Assembly: GCA_045612105.1 (NCBI GenBank)
Contig: JAZKYL010000147.1
Location: forward strand, 5,110 to 69,109
DNA length: 64,000 bases
DNA from: SVTX01 sp045612105
Lineage (GTDB): Bacteria; Bacillota; Clostridia; Oscillospirales; CAG-272
Reading direction: 5' to 3'
Part shown: positions 24,515-33,264 of the stretch, in pieces
Position numbering within the stretch: the first letter of the stretch is position 1
How the letters are laid out: the number at the start of each line of letters is the position of its first letter
The notes under the pieces: model-generated
Told to the model about the DNA's origin: nothing
What the model saw: only the letters and a program-made list of their open reading frames with translations
The model's database searches: none
Position numbers and translations under genes: made by a program

Positions 24515-26308
24515 ATGGACATTTTTGACATTTTGTCGCTTGTATGCGGCCTGGCTCTCTTCCTTTACGGTATGGACGTAATGGGAACCGCGCTGAAGAA
24601 AAGTGCGGGACGTAAACTCAAGACTATTCTCGGTAACCTGACCTCAAGCAAGCTCAAGGGCTTTTTACTGGGTCTCGGCGTAACGGCTATTATTCAGTCG
24701 TCGTCTGCTACCACCGTAATGGTAGTCGGTTTCGTAAACTCCGGAACCATGCTTCTCTCTCAGGCGATAAGCGTTATTCTCGGTGCAAACTTAGGTACTG
24801 CCGTCACCGCTTGGCTGACAGCACTTAACGGTATCGAGGGCGGTGCAGATGCAACCGCTTGGTTGGCATACTTAAAGCCTGACGCATGGATGCCTATCCT
24901 CGCACTTATCGGTATTGCCCTCATCATGTTCTCTAAGAAGGACAAGATGAAGGATATGGGCGCGATACTTATGGGCTTTGCCGTACTTATGGTTGGTATG
25001 GATCTTATGTCCGGCGCAGTAAGCGGACTTAAGAACGATCCCGAGTTTGCAAGCATTCTCACTCTCTTCAACAATCCCCTCTTCGGTGTACTTGCGGGAA
25101 CTATACTGACGGCTATCGTTCAGTCCTCCTCGGCATCCATCGGTATTTTGCAGGCATTGTCGGTAACGGGAGCTATCTCCTTTGGAACGGCTATCCCGAT
25201 CATTCTCGGTCAGAATATCGGTACCTGCGTAACCGCTATGCTCTCCGCTATGGGTGCTAACAAGAACGGTAAGAGAACCGCCGTGGCTCACCTCTTCTTC
25301 AACGTGATCGGCGTTACCTTCTGGTTGGGTATGTATTATCTCGTCGGTTGGATCCTCAATCTTACCGGTGTTTACGACATCTTTGCGTTGGCAAACGGCA
25401 CCACTATCAACATGTGGGGGATCGCCGCGGTTCACACCATATTCAAGATACTCGCTATCGCGCTTATGTGGCCCTTTACCAAGCTGCTTGAAAAGCTTGC
25501 TTGCGCTATCGTCAAGGGCGACGACAAGAAGGGCGACGAGTACACCTCTATGCTTGATGAGCGTCTCCTTGATACCCCCGAGGTCGCAATCGAGCGTTGC
25601 CGTACAGTTGCCGCAAAAATGGCAGAGCTTTCAATAGTTCCATTCAACAAAGCTATCCAACTTATCAAGAATTACGATCCTAAAGTGGCTCAGGAGATCC
25701 GTGATGCCGAAGACAAGGTCGATACCTATGAGGACGCTCTAGGTTCCTATCTTGTTAAGCTATCTGCTCGCAGTATGACCGAGGCAGATAGCCTTGAAGT
25801 AACAAAACTTCTCCATATGATCGGTGACTTTGAGCGAATTTCCGACCACTCGGTCAACCTTCTGGAATCTGCCGAGGAAATGAAGGACAAGGAACTTTCC
25901 TTCTCCGAATACGCTCAGCGCGAGCTTCAGGTCATGTACGACGCTCTGGGCGAGATCACAGCGATTACTCAGCAAGCGTTTACCGAAGCCAACGTCGACA
26001 AGGCAACCTTGGTCGAGCCTCTTGAGCAGGTAGTTGACTACCTCAAGGATCAGATCAAGCTTCAACACGTTATCAGAGTTCAGAAGAGCCAGTGTACCAT
26101 CGAGCACGGCTTCGTTCTCTCGGATATCCTAAACAATCTCGAGAGAGTTTCCGACCACTGCTCCAACATCGCGGGCTGTCTTATTGAAATCTCCCGTCAC
26201 GATGATCTTAACCTCCACAATTACCTCCACGAGGTTAAGGCGGGAGGTAAGGAATTCCAGGAGAATTACAGCAAATACATGGAAAAGTATTCTCTTCCTA
26301 CCGAATAA
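24515..26308 (+). CDS. Na/Pi cotransporter family protein with PhoU-like tail (paralog 2)
   Basis: This 597-residue protein has the same order of parts as its upstream neighbour: QSSSAT at 61-66, QSSSAS near 202, hydrophobic repeats to about residue 330, and a PhoU-like tail with DFERISDHSVNL and NLERVSDHCSNI. It differs by an insertion of about 15 residues after the first QSSSAT repeat (LNGIEGGADATAWLAYLK). The two copies are clearly diverged, so the duplication is old, and they may differ in affinity or substrate. It starts 55 bases after the first gene, with GAAAGGATC upstream. A strong hairpin terminator follows. Confidence 0.9.
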   Translation: MDIFDILSLVCGLALFLYGMDVMGTALKKSAGRKLKTILGNLTSSKLKGFLLGLGVTAIIQSSSATTVMVVGFVNSGTMLLSQAISVILGANLGTAVTAWLTALNGIEGGADATAWLAYLKPDAWMPILALIGIALIMFSKKDKMKDMGAILMGFAVLMVGMDLMSGAVSGLKNDPEFASILTLFNNPLFGVLAGTILTAIVQSSSASIGILQALSVTGAISFGTAIPIILGQNIGTCVTAMLSAMGANKNGKRTAVAHLFFNVIGVTFWLGMYYLVGWILNLTGVYDIFALANGTTINMWGIAAVHTIFKILAIALMWPFTKLLEKLACAIVKGDDKKGDEYTSMLDERLLDTPEVAIERCRTVAAKMAELSIVPFNKAIQLIKNYDPKVAQEIRDAEDKVDTYEDALGSYLVKLSARSMTEADSLEVTKLLHMIGDFERISDHSVNLLESAEEMKDKELSFSEYAQRELQVMYDALGEITAITQQAFTEANVDKATLVEPLEQVVDYLKDQIKLQHVIRVQKSQCTIEHGFVLSDILNNLERVSDHCSNIAGCLIEISRHDDLNLHNYLHEVKAGGKEFQENYSKYMEKYSLPTE

Positions 26309-26313
26309 AAAGC

Positions 26314-26352
26314 ATAACACCTCATCAAGCCAAAAGCAAGATGAGGTGTTAT
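26314..26352. terminator. Bidirectional terminator between NptA paralog 2 and MATE gene
   Basis: ATAACACCTCATC (26314-26326) pairs with GATGAGGTGTTAT (26340-26352). The genes on both sides converge on it. Confidence 0.85.
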
Positions 26353-26364
26353 TTATATAATAGA

Positions 26365-27693
26365 TCAATAATGATATTTTTTCTTCTGAGCCAAGATAAA
26401 GCATAACGTAACAGCGAAAGCCATCAACTCAGCCACAACTATTGAGATCCATATTCCGTCCATATCGAATATCAAAGGCAAAATAATGACCGCCGCGACC
26501 TGAAAAACAAGAGTTCGTAAAAACGAGATGATCGCCGAAATCAAGCCGTTATTGAGCGCAGTGAAGAAGGACGAGCCGAAGATCGTAATCCCACAGAACA
26601 AAAATGAAAATGAATATATATAGAAACCTCTCTCCGTAAGAGTAAAAAGCTCGGGATCATAACCCACGAAGATTTTCGACATAGGAGATGCAAGCAATAT
26701 CGACGCGCCCAGCATACAAACCGAGGTAATGCCGATAACAATAAAGCTTTTCTTCAGCAGATTTTTCATTTCGGCATGATTAGCCGCACCGTAATTATAG
26801 CCTATCAGCGGCGCAGTACCTATGGAGTATCCAATAAAGATCGCCATAAAGATCATACTGACGTACATAAGGACTCCGTAAGCAGCAACTCCATCCTCGC
26901 CCGCATATTTCATAAGCTGGAAATTGTAAAGCATACTGACCAGCGACATCGAAATATTACTCATAAGCTCAGATGAGCCGTTTGTACAAGCCCTGAATAA
27001 TGCTCTGCCGTCAAAATTTGTTTTTGTCAGCCTTAAAAGGCTGGTATTCGGACGCATAAAATATATAAGCGAAACGAATCCGCCAACAGCTTGACTGAGC
27101 GCTGTCGCCAGTGCCGCGCCCACAAGCCCCATAGGAAATACCGCCACAAGGAGCGCGTCAAGTACCATATTTGTAACACCCGACGCAACCGTTACCGCCA
27201 ATCCAAGCTTTGGCTTTTCAGCGGTAATAAAGAAGCTTTGGAACTCCATCTGCAGCATAAACGGAACCAGTGTCGCAAGAATTATTCTACCGTATATCAC
27301 GCAACTCTCAAGCATTTCACCTTCGGCACCGAGAAGTGCCGCCACTGGTCGGATAAATATAATCCCCAAAACGCTGATAACAACACCTACACCGATAGAA
27401 ACGTAAACCAACAGTGAAAAAATTCGATTTGCCCTCTCGCGGTCCCCTTCACCAAGGGTTTTCGCCACAAGCGCGCTTCCGCCCGTACCAAACATAAATC
27501 CGAAGGCACCGAGGATCATCAAAAACGGAAATATAAAATTTACCGCAGCAAACTCAGCCTTGCCGACAAAATTAGAAACAAAAAAACCGTCCACCACGCC
27601 GTATATCGAGGTAAAAATCATCATCGCGATAGAAGGGATAGTAAACCTGATCAGCTTACCGTAGGTAAAGTGATCCGAAAGCTGTATTTTCAT
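26365..27693 (-). CDS. MATE family efflux transporter
   Basis: This 442-residue membrane protein has the twelve-helix pattern of MATE exporters, which expel drugs or metabolites using Na+ or H+. It begins with the usual LIRFTIPSIAMMIF and GVVDGFFVSNFVG segment and carries a mirrored second half (SLVSMLYNFQLMKYAGEDGVAAYGV). Length is typical (430-460). The ATG at 27693 was chosen over a TTG at 27696; GAAAGGA lies upstream. It has its own promoter at 27728-27756 and no partner gene. Substrate unknown. Confidence 0.92.
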   Translation of the reverse strand: MKIQLSDHFTYGKLIRFTIPSIAMMIFTSIYGVVDGFFVSNFVGKAEFAAVNFIFPFLMILGAFGFMFGTGGSALVAKTLGEGDRERANRIFSLLVYVSIGVGVVISVLGIIFIRPVAALLGAEGEMLESCVIYGRIILATLVPFMLQMEFQSFFITAEKPKLGLAVTVASGVTNMVLDALLVAVFPMGLVGAALATALSQAVGGFVSLIYFMRPNTSLLRLTKTNFDGRALFRACTNGSSELMSNISMSLVSMLYNFQLMKYAGEDGVAAYGVLMYVSMIFMAIFIGYSIGTAPLIGYNYGAANHAEMKNLLKKSFIVIGITSVCMLGASILLASPMSKIFVGYDPELFTLTERGFYIYSFSFLFCGITIFGSSFFTALNNGLISAIISFLRTLVFQVAAVIILPLIFDMDGIWISIVVAELMAFAVTLCFILAQKKKYHY

Positions 27694-27727
27694 CAAAAAA
27701 ACGTCCTTTCTCTAAAACAACACTCCT

Positions 27728-27756
27728 ATTATAGCCGAATGGCACTCAAAAGTCAA
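27728..27756 (-). promoter_or_regulatory. Promoter of the MATE gene
   Basis: Minus strand TTGACT (27756-27751) and TATAAT (27733-27728), 17-base spacing. Confidence 0.8.
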
Positions 27757-27805
27757 GCCTGTTTGAAAAACATGACGCTCATCGGCTGTTTTTTTCGCTA
27801 AATTA

Positions 27806-27834
27806 TTGCAAATCCGATGAAAATATGATAGAAT
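27806..27834 (+). promoter_or_regulatory. Promoter of metF-metH
   Basis: TTGCAA (27806-27811) and TAGAAT (27829-27834), 17-base spacing, leaving a leader of about 145 bases before the metF ATG. Confidence 0.6.
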
Positions 27835-27914
27835 AAAATTAATATTTATTTTCAAGAAGGTTTTAGCGTGAAAGTTACTTCTTGACTTATAGTGAAATGA
27901 TCTTTTTCACGCGC

Positions 27915-27938
27915 GAATTTTGCCATATGGCAAAATTC
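27915..27938. promoter_or_regulatory. Perfect palindrome in the metF leader
   Basis: GAATTTTGCC-ATAT-GGCAAAATTC, 10-bp arms. It lies in the leader together with CAAGAAG/CTTCTTG and GTGAAA/TTTCAC inverted repeats between 27853 and 27910. It could be an operator for a methionine regulator or an RNA hairpin. The core resembles the ATTTGCC/GGCAAAT hairpin at 11221-11237. Confidence 0.55.
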
Positions 27939-27984
27939 ATCGATTACTTTTTGTACCGCCGTGCGCGGCGAAATGGAGATTATT

Positions 27985-28863
27985 ATGAAACTTACAGAAA
28001 TTCTCGAAAAAGGCACACCGCATCTATCCTTCGAGGTGTTCCCTCCCAAGACTACAACTGCATTTGATAGCGTCAAGCTTGCTACCGAGGAGATCGCCAA
28101 ACTAAAGCCCTCATTTATGAGCGTCACCTACGGCGCGGGCGGCGGAACAAGTCAATATACCCTTGATATCGCAAAGAATATCAAAGCAGAGTACGGTGTT
28201 CCAACATTAGCGCACCTGACCTGCGTTTCCTCAACTAAAGAAACAGTCCACAATATGATCGACCGCATAAAGGACGCGGGAATACAGAATATTATGGCAC
28301 TTCGCGGAGATATCCCCGCAGACAAGCTTGACGAGGACAGAACGCTTTGGACGTATCATCATGCCATCGACCTTATCCGCGAGCTTAAGGAATCGGGTGC
28401 TGATTTTTGCATCGGCGGTGCTTGCTACCCCGAGATACACCCCGAAAGCGTAGATCAAAAGACCGATATAAAATATCTCAAAGAAAAGGTTGACGCAGGC
28501 TGTGATTTTCTCACAACACAAATGTTTTTCGATAATAATCTGCTCTACAATTTCCTTTATAAGATCCGTGAAGCAGGTATCACAGTGCCGATCATCCCCG
28601 GAATTATGCCTATTACAAACGCCAACCAGGTGGCAAGATCTATAAAACTCTCAGGCTCATTTATGCCCCAGAGATTTAAATCTCTCGTGGATAAATTTGG
28701 TGATAATCCCGAGGCTATGAAGCAAGCAGGCATCGCCTATGCCACCGATCAGATAATCGATCTCTATGCCAACGGCATCACCAACGTACACGTTTATTCA
28801 ATGAACAAGCCCGACGTTGCTGAAAAGATACAAAATAATCTTTCGGCAATTATCGGCAAATAA
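27985..28863 (+). CDS. metF: Methylenetetrahydrofolate reductase
   Basis: This 292-residue TIM-barrel flavoenzyme reduces 5,10-methylene-THF to 5-methyl-THF, the methyl donor for the next gene product. It opens with HLSFEVFPPKT, has SVTYGAGGG (folate site), HLTCVSSTKE and ALRGDIP, all standard for MetF. The ATG at 27985 has TGGAG 6 bases upstream; a GTG at 27961 and an ATG at 27973 are in frame but lie on or before that site. It is 15 bases from metH, so the two are translated from one message. No SAM riboswitch is visible in the leader. Confidence 0.95.
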   Translation: MKLTEILEKGTPHLSFEVFPPKTTTAFDSVKLATEEIAKLKPSFMSVTYGAGGGTSQYTLDIAKNIKAEYGVPTLAHLTCVSSTKETVHNMIDRIKDAGIQNIMALRGDIPADKLDEDRTLWTYHHAIDLIRELKESGADFCIGGACYPEIHPESVDQKTDIKYLKEKVDAGCDFLTTQMFFDNNLLYNFLYKIREAGITVPIIPGIMPITNANQVARSIKLSGSFMPQRFKSLVDKFGDNPEAMKQAGIAYATDQIIDLYANGITNVHVYSMNKPDVAEKIQNNLSAIIGK

Positions 28864-28878
28864 AATATTAGGTTTATT

Positions 28879-31284
28879 ATGAACATACTTGATTATTTAG
28901 AAAATAACGTACTCATCCTCGACGGTGGTATGGGAACGCTCCTTCAGGCAAACGGACTTGAGGCTGGCGAGCTTCCCGAGAGATGGAATATCTCACACCC
29001 CGATGTGATTCAGAAAATACACCGCGATTACTACGACGCAGGCTCAAACGTAGTATCCACCAACACCTTCGGCGCAAATCTCTTGAAGTTTTCAGCCGAC
29101 GAGCTTGACGGGATAATACGCGCGGCGGTCGAAAACGCAAGAATCGCAAAAGATACAACAAAAAACAAAGGTGAAAAATTCATCGCCCTCGATATAGGTC
29201 CCTCGGGAAAGCTTTTGAAGCCTTACGGCGACCTTGATTTCGAGGATGCAGTCGCGCTTTTTGCCGAGACGGTAAAGCTTGGTGTAAAATACGGCGTTGA
29301 CCTTATCTTCATCGAAACTATGAACGATAGCTACGAGACCAAAGCGGCTCTCCTCGCGGCTAAAGAGAATTCTTCTCTTCCCGTTTTCGTCTCCAATGCC
29401 TACGGCTCCGATGCAAGACTTATGACAGGCGCGTCTCCCGCGGCAATGGTAGCTATGCTTGAGGGTATGGGTGCCGACGCTATTGGAGCGAATTGCTCTT
29501 TAGGCCCCCGTCAGCTCGCACCTATTGTTGAAGAGCTTTTGGAATATGCGTCAGTTCCCGTTCTTTTGAAGCCTAACGCGGGACTTCCCGAGATCAAAGG
29601 CGGAAAAACCGTCTACGATATCACCCCCAAGGAGTTCGGCAAAGAGGTTGCAGCCCTTGTAAATAAAGGAGTCCGCATCTGTGGCGGATGCTGCGGAACA
29701 ACTCCGGAATATATCAAGGCTATCAAGGATAATAGTTTAAGCCTTGTCACTCAGACCAAAAAAGAGCGCACACTCGTCTCCTCATACACCCATGCCGTTG
29801 ATTTCAATAATGCCCCAATACTAATCGGTGAACGCATAAATCCCACGGGCAAAAAGAGATTCAAGCAGGCGCTTCGCGATAATGATCTTGATTTTATCCT
29901 CAAAGAAGGGCTTGATCAAGAGTCCTGCGGAGTCCACATTCTCGACGTGAATGTAGGTCTGCCCGAGATCGACGAAGCGGAAATGATAAAAACCGTGGTC
30001 TGCGAACTGCAAGCAGTCACGGCACTTCCCCTTCAGATCGACACCGCAAATCCCGTAGCTATGGAGGCTGCCCTTCGCCGATATAACGGCAAGGCAATGA
30101 TCAATTCGGTCAACGGCAAATCCGACTCAATGGCAGCGATCTTCCCTCTCGTCAAAAAATACGGCGGCGTTGTGGTCGCTCTCACACTTGACGAGGACGG
30201 AATCCCCGAAACGATCGACGGTAGGGTCGAAATCGCAAAAAAGATACTCGATACCGCTGCAAAGTACGGAATAGATAAAAATGATATCGTTTTCGACACC
30301 CTTACTATGACGGTCTCTGCCGAACCGAATGCCGCAAAGGTAACCCTCGGCGCGCTCCGCAAAATCCGCGAGGAGCTTGGTTGTAACACCGTTCTGGGTG
30401 TTTCAAACGTCTCCTTCGGTCTGCCAAACAGAGATATTCTCAACGGCATCTTCTTCGCAAACGCCCTTGAAAACGGTCTCACCGCGGCGATAATGAACCC
30501 CTACTCGGCCGAGATGATGAAAACCTACCATTCCTATCGCGCCCTTAACGGTCTCGACGAAAATTTCGCGGATTATATGGCATTTGCATCAACCGTTGAG
30601 TTGGGTGCGGCAACCACAAGAGGAGCGTCATCAAAATCAGCCAATCCTGACAGTATCTACTCGCTGAAGGATGCCATCGTCAAGGGACTCAAGGAAAAGG
30701 CGAAAGAATTGACCGCCGCAATGCTCGACACAACCGAGCCTCTTGAAATAGTCAGAAATCATATCATCCCCGCCCTCGATTTCGTGGGCAAAGGCTTTGA
30801 AAATCACACGATCTATCTCCCCGGTCTCCTTATGAGTGCCGAGTCTGCAAAATCGGCATTCGAGCCTATAAGTAAAAGACTTGCCGCAGCTAAAGATGAG
30901 ACAAGTCAACGCTTGACTGTAATTATTGCAACAGTCAAAGGCGACATCCACGACATCGGCAAAAATATCGTCTCTCTGCTCCTCGAGAATTACGGCTTCA
31001 AGGTCATTGATCTTGGCAAAGACGTGTCTCCTGAGGCAATCTTAGCGGCGACAGAAGCACGCCATGCCCCCATTGTCGGTCTCAGCGCGCTGATGACCAC
31101 CACCGTCCCCGCAATGGAGGAGACGATCAAGCTTCTCCGTAAAAATGCCCCTTGGTGCAAGATAGTTGTGGGCGGTGCGGTACTGACCGAGGAATATGCC
31201 AAAATGATCGGTGCGGATAAATATGCCGCAGACGCTATGGAAACGGTCAGGTATGCTGAGAGTGTTGAGGTTGAATTTAAATGA
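28879..31284 (+). CDS. metH: Cobalamin-dependent methionine synthase, lacking the reactivation domain
   Basis: This 801-residue enzyme makes methionine from homocysteine and methyl-THF using B12. Residues 1-290 are the homocysteine domain with zinc cysteines in GANCSLG (near 204) and GGCCGTTP (near 268). Residues about 312-570 are the pterin domain (LIGERINPTGKKRF). A cobalamin cap follows (about 590-680), then the B12 domain with DIHDIG, in which His691 is the lower cobalt ligand. The C-terminal SAM-dependent reactivation domain of the long (about 1200-residue) E. coli-type enzyme is missing, a common arrangement in Firmicutes where it is a separate protein; none is seen in this window. A long palindrome starts 2 bases after the stop. 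Confidence 0.95.
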   Translation: MNILDYLENNVLILDGGMGTLLQANGLEAGELPERWNISHPDVIQKIHRDYYDAGSNVVSTNTFGANLLKFSADELDGIIRAAVENARIAKDTTKNKGEKFIALDIGPSGKLLKPYGDLDFEDAVALFAETVKLGVKYGVDLIFIETMNDSYETKAALLAAKENSSLPVFVSNAYGSDARLMTGASPAAMVAMLEGMGADAIGANCSLGPRQLAPIVEELLEYASVPVLLKPNAGLPEIKGGKTVYDITPKEFGKEVAALVNKGVRICGGCCGTTPEYIKAIKDNSLSLVTQTKKERTLVSSYTHAVDFNNAPILIGERINPTGKKRFKQALRDNDLDFILKEGLDQESCGVHILDVNVGLPEIDEAEMIKTVVCELQAVTALPLQIDTANPVAMEAALRRYNGKAMINSVNGKSDSMAAIFPLVKKYGGVVVALTLDEDGIPETIDGRVEIAKKILDTAAKYGIDKNDIVFDTLTMTVSAEPNAAKVTLGALRKIREELGCNTVLGVSNVSFGLPNRDILNGIFFANALENGLTAAIMNPYSAEMMKTYHSYRALNGLDENFADYMAFASTVELGAATTRGASSKSANPDSIYSLKDAIVKGLKEKAKELTAAMLDTTEPLEIVRNHIIPALDFVGKGFENHTIYLPGLLMSAESAKSAFEPISKRLAAAKDETSQRLTVIIATVKGDIHDIGKNIVSLLLENYGFKVIDLGKDVSPEAILAATEARHAPIVGLSALMTTTVPAMEETIKLLRKNAPWCKIVVGGAVLTEEYAKMIGADKYAADAMETVRYAESVEVEFK

Positions 31285-31286
31285 CA

Positions 31287-31350
31287 CCGTCACTCCGACC
31301 AACAGAAAAAGGAGGCTTTCGCCTCCTTTTTCTGTTGGTCGGAGTGACGG
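31287..31350. terminator. 30-bp perfect palindrome after metH containing tRNA-Pro 3'-end sequence
   Basis: 31287-31316 pairs perfectly with 31321-31350 around a TTTC loop. The inner part (AAAAAGGAGGC/GCCTCCTTTTT) can terminate metH. The outer arms hold GGTCGGAGTGACGG, identical to the 3' end of the nearby tRNA-Pro gene, and this copy continues GATTC as in the tRNA T-arm before diverging. Confidence 0.85.
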
Positions 31351-31414
31351 GATTCAGAACATTTACGCAAATTTGCAAGCAAATTTGGTGGTGGATTCAA
31401 ATGGCACCGCCCAT

Positions 31415-31465
31415 TCCGACCATAACAAAAAGGAGGCGTAAAGCCTCCTTTTTGTTATGGTCGGA
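31415..31465. terminator. 23-bp palindrome fused to the 3' end of tRNA-Pro
   Basis: 31415-31437 pairs perfectly with 31443-31465 around GTAAA, and wobble pairing extends it by 3 bp. The inner GCCTCCTTTTT arm would terminate the minus-strand tRNA. The outer arm includes the tRNA acceptor end and CCA (31458-31465), so the terminator stem competes with the acceptor stem. Confidence 0.85.
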
Positions 31466-31534
31466 GTGACGGGATTCGAACCCACGACCTCTTGGTCCCG
31501 AACCAAGCGCACTACCAAACTGTGCCACACCCCG
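31458..31534 (-). tRNA. tRNA-Pro (anticodon CGG)
   Basis: Read on the minus strand, a 77-nt cloverleaf starts CGGGGTG, has a D-arm with GGTAGTGC, anticodon arm CTTGG-TTCGGGA-CCAAG (anticodon CGG), T-arm GTGGG-TTCGAAT-CCCGT and acceptor partner CACTCCG, then ACCA. CCA is encoded. The acceptor has one G-T pair. Its own promoter lies at 31555-31583. Confidence 0.95.
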
Positions 31535-31554
31535 TTCTATCTCAAACAAGGGGT

Positions 31555-31583
31555 ATTATAGCACATTTTTGACTATTTGTCAA
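31555..31583 (-). promoter_or_regulatory. Promoter of tRNA-Pro
   Basis: Minus strand TTGACA (31583-31578) and TATAAT (31560-31555), 17-base spacing with an extended TGC, 20 bases before the mature 5' end. Confidence 0.9.
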
Positions 31584-31630
31584 GTGTTTAAAATTATTTA
31601 TTTAAATAAATTCAATTAATGTATACGATT

Positions 31631-32854
31631 TTACATCACAAACTGGAACACACAGAATGCCGCGTAAATTCCAAGCAAAGTAATTCCCTGCCAACGCTTC
31701 AGCTTACCCTTGATAAGCGCGGGAATCGTCATCAGAAGCATTACGGTAAACATAACCGGAATGTCAATTACAAGAGACGCGTTCATTCCAGCGATCATTT
31801 TCTCGGCAGGAACAGCAAAGGGCGAGATAGTTATTGCCGCACCGCTTACAAGCACGAGATTGAAAATGTTCGCGCCGATAATATTACCGAGCGACAGCGA
31901 GCTGTGACCCTTCGCAAGCGCAGTAATTGCGGTTACAAGCTCGGGAAGCGAGGTTCCGAGAGCCACAAAGGTAAGAGCTATAACGCTTTCGGGAACACCA
32001 AGCTCGGTAGCGATAACGGTACCGTTGTCAACGAGAAGTGTCGCGCCGACGGCAATAACGATTGCACCGAAAATCATGTAAATAATATTTGAATTAAGCA
32101 AACCAAGCTTGTTGGAAGTAATCGCCTTAATAAGACCAATCACAAGCAGGATAACACCCGCAACACCTACTATATAGAAGGTGTTGAGCAGGTCTCCGAA
32201 GCTTGCGCCCTCGGGAAGAACGCCGAGAGGCTTGTCGGCGGAAACCAGAGCAACTATGTGACAGATCTGTGCCGCAATAAGTCCAACACCAACGATAATA
32301 AAACCAAGGAAATCACCAAGAGAGCTTTGCTTTTCCTCTTCAACCTCGTCGTCAAGAGCATCTACAACGTGTTCAACAGTCTTCTCCTCGGGCTTCATAT
32401 TTTTAAATGCCTGAATCACCTGGAAGGCCATATAGCCAAGGAATCCCAAAAGAAGCACGATTCCCGCAATTCTTGTAAAGCCTTCTGGTGAGAAATAAGC
32501 GATCAGCGAATAGAAGATCGCCGCGCAGAAGAAGAAAATAACGGGAAATACCAGCGTTTTTCTTTCAGCCTTTGCGGGTCGGATCGCAATCGTAAGAGCA
32601 GCGATGAGAGCGGTATTACAGATGATAGAGCCGATGGCGTTGCCGTATGCCATAGATCCTGTTCCCTGCGCAGCCGCAGTCGCCGATACCATAACTTCGG
32701 GCAGAGTTGTTCCGATAGATACAACGGTCGCTCCAATAAGTATCTCGGGAATGTGGAATCTTTTAGCGATTCCGGTTGAACCATCAACGAACCAGTCGCC
32801 GCCTTTAATAAGCAAAACAAGTCCGATAGCAAATAAAACTACGTTAATTATCAT
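31631..32854 (-). CDS. Calcium/sodium antiporter (CaCA family)
   Basis: This 407-residue membrane protein exchanges Ca2+ for Na+. It carries the two alpha-repeats of the family: GATVVSIGTTLPEV in the first half and ALTFVALGTSLPEL in the second, each followed by a GNxxGSxxxN or GNIIGANIFN segment. About ten helices are predicted, and an acidic central loop (about residues 150-180, rich in Glu) separates the halves. The ATG at 32854 has GGAGG 5 bases upstream; the open frame upstream lacks a site. It has its own promoter at 32885-32913. The tRNA-Pro gene lies downstream on the same strand with a separate promoter. Confidence 0.92.
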   Translation of the reverse strand: MIINVVLFAIGLVLLIKGGDWFVDGSTGIAKRFHIPEILIGATVVSIGTTLPEVMVSATAAAQGTGSMAYGNAIGSIICNTALIAALTIAIRPAKAERKTLVFPVIFFFCAAIFYSLIAYFSPEGFTRIAGIVLLLGFLGYMAFQVIQAFKNMKPEEKTVEHVVDALDDEVEEEKQSSLGDFLGFIIVGVGLIAAQICHIVALVSADKPLGVLPEGASFGDLLNTFYIVGVAGVILLVIGLIKAITSNKLGLLNSNIIYMIFGAIVIAVGATLLVDNGTVIATELGVPESVIALTFVALGTSLPELVTAITALAKGHSSLSLGNIIGANIFNLVLVSGAAITISPFAVPAEKMIAGMNASLVIDIPVMFTVMLLMTIPALIKGKLKRWQGITLLGIYAAFCVFQFVM

Positions 32855-32884
32855 TTTTGCCTCCAAAAAATATACATTTATAAT

Positions 32885-32913
32885 ATTTTACCACACAAAA
32901 ACCTTTTTGTCAA
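32885..32913 (-). promoter_or_regulatory. Promoter of the Na/Ca antiporter gene
   Basis: Minus strand TTGACA (32913-32908) and TAAAAT (32890-32885), 17-base spacing. Confidence 0.75.
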
Positions 32914-32951
32914 CAGGGTTTTCATGTTATTTTATTCAAATTCAAATATCA

Positions 32952-32994
32952 TAAAAAAGAGCCTCTCATGCACCCAAAAGCGCGTGAAAGACTC
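32952..32994 (-). terminator. Terminator of the fatty-acid kinase operon
   Basis: Minus-strand GAGTCTTTCACGC (32994-32982) pairs with GCATGAGAGGCTC (32971-32959) using G-T wobbles and one mismatch, followed by six Ts. It lies 17 bases after acpP. Confidence 0.75.
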
Positions 32995-33010
32995 CTTTTA
33001 CTAATTATTA

Positions 33011-33235
33011 TCAAGCCTTTCTCTCTTCAAGAAATCGGCAAACGTCGCCAACGGTCTCAAATCTTACAGGCTCGGTAAACCTGAATCCGAATGCCGCCTC
33101 GATCTCCATAGCAAAGAGCATGATCGACAATGAATCAAGTCCAAGATCGTCGATAAGCTTTGTTGACTCGGTAACCGAATCCATATCAATGTTTTTATTT
33201 ACTTTTCCAAGTATTTCTTTAAGCTGTTCAAGCAT
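33011..33235 (-). CDS. acpP: Acyl carrier protein
   Basis: This 74-residue acidic protein carries the acyl chain on a phosphopantetheine arm at Ser35 in LGLDSLSIM. It has the four-helix ACP pattern with LIDDLGLDSL, then MEIEAAFGFRF and the final VGDVCRFLEER. It is the last gene of the tetR-fakA-plsX-degV-GNAT operon. Its place beside PlsX, which makes or uses acyl-ACP, is meaningful. It may be a dedicated second ACP; whether another acpP exists in the genome cannot be seen here. Confidence 0.9.
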   Translation of the reverse strand: MLEQLKEILGKVNKNIDMDSVTESTKLIDDLGLDSLSIMLFAMEIEAAFGFRFTEPVRFETVGDVCRFLEERKA

Positions 33236-33264
33236 ATTTTTATCCTTTTTCCTTTCTTATCTGA

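Noticed and set aside
27700..27984. SAM (S-box) or T-box riboswitch before metF
   Set aside because: The leader lacks the conserved cores of these classes; only simple inverted repeats are seen.
31287..31534. Prophage attachment site at tRNA-Pro
   Set aside because: A 20-base tRNA-end copy exists, but no integrase or phage gene is next to it and the copies form palindromes instead of direct att repeats flanking an insert.
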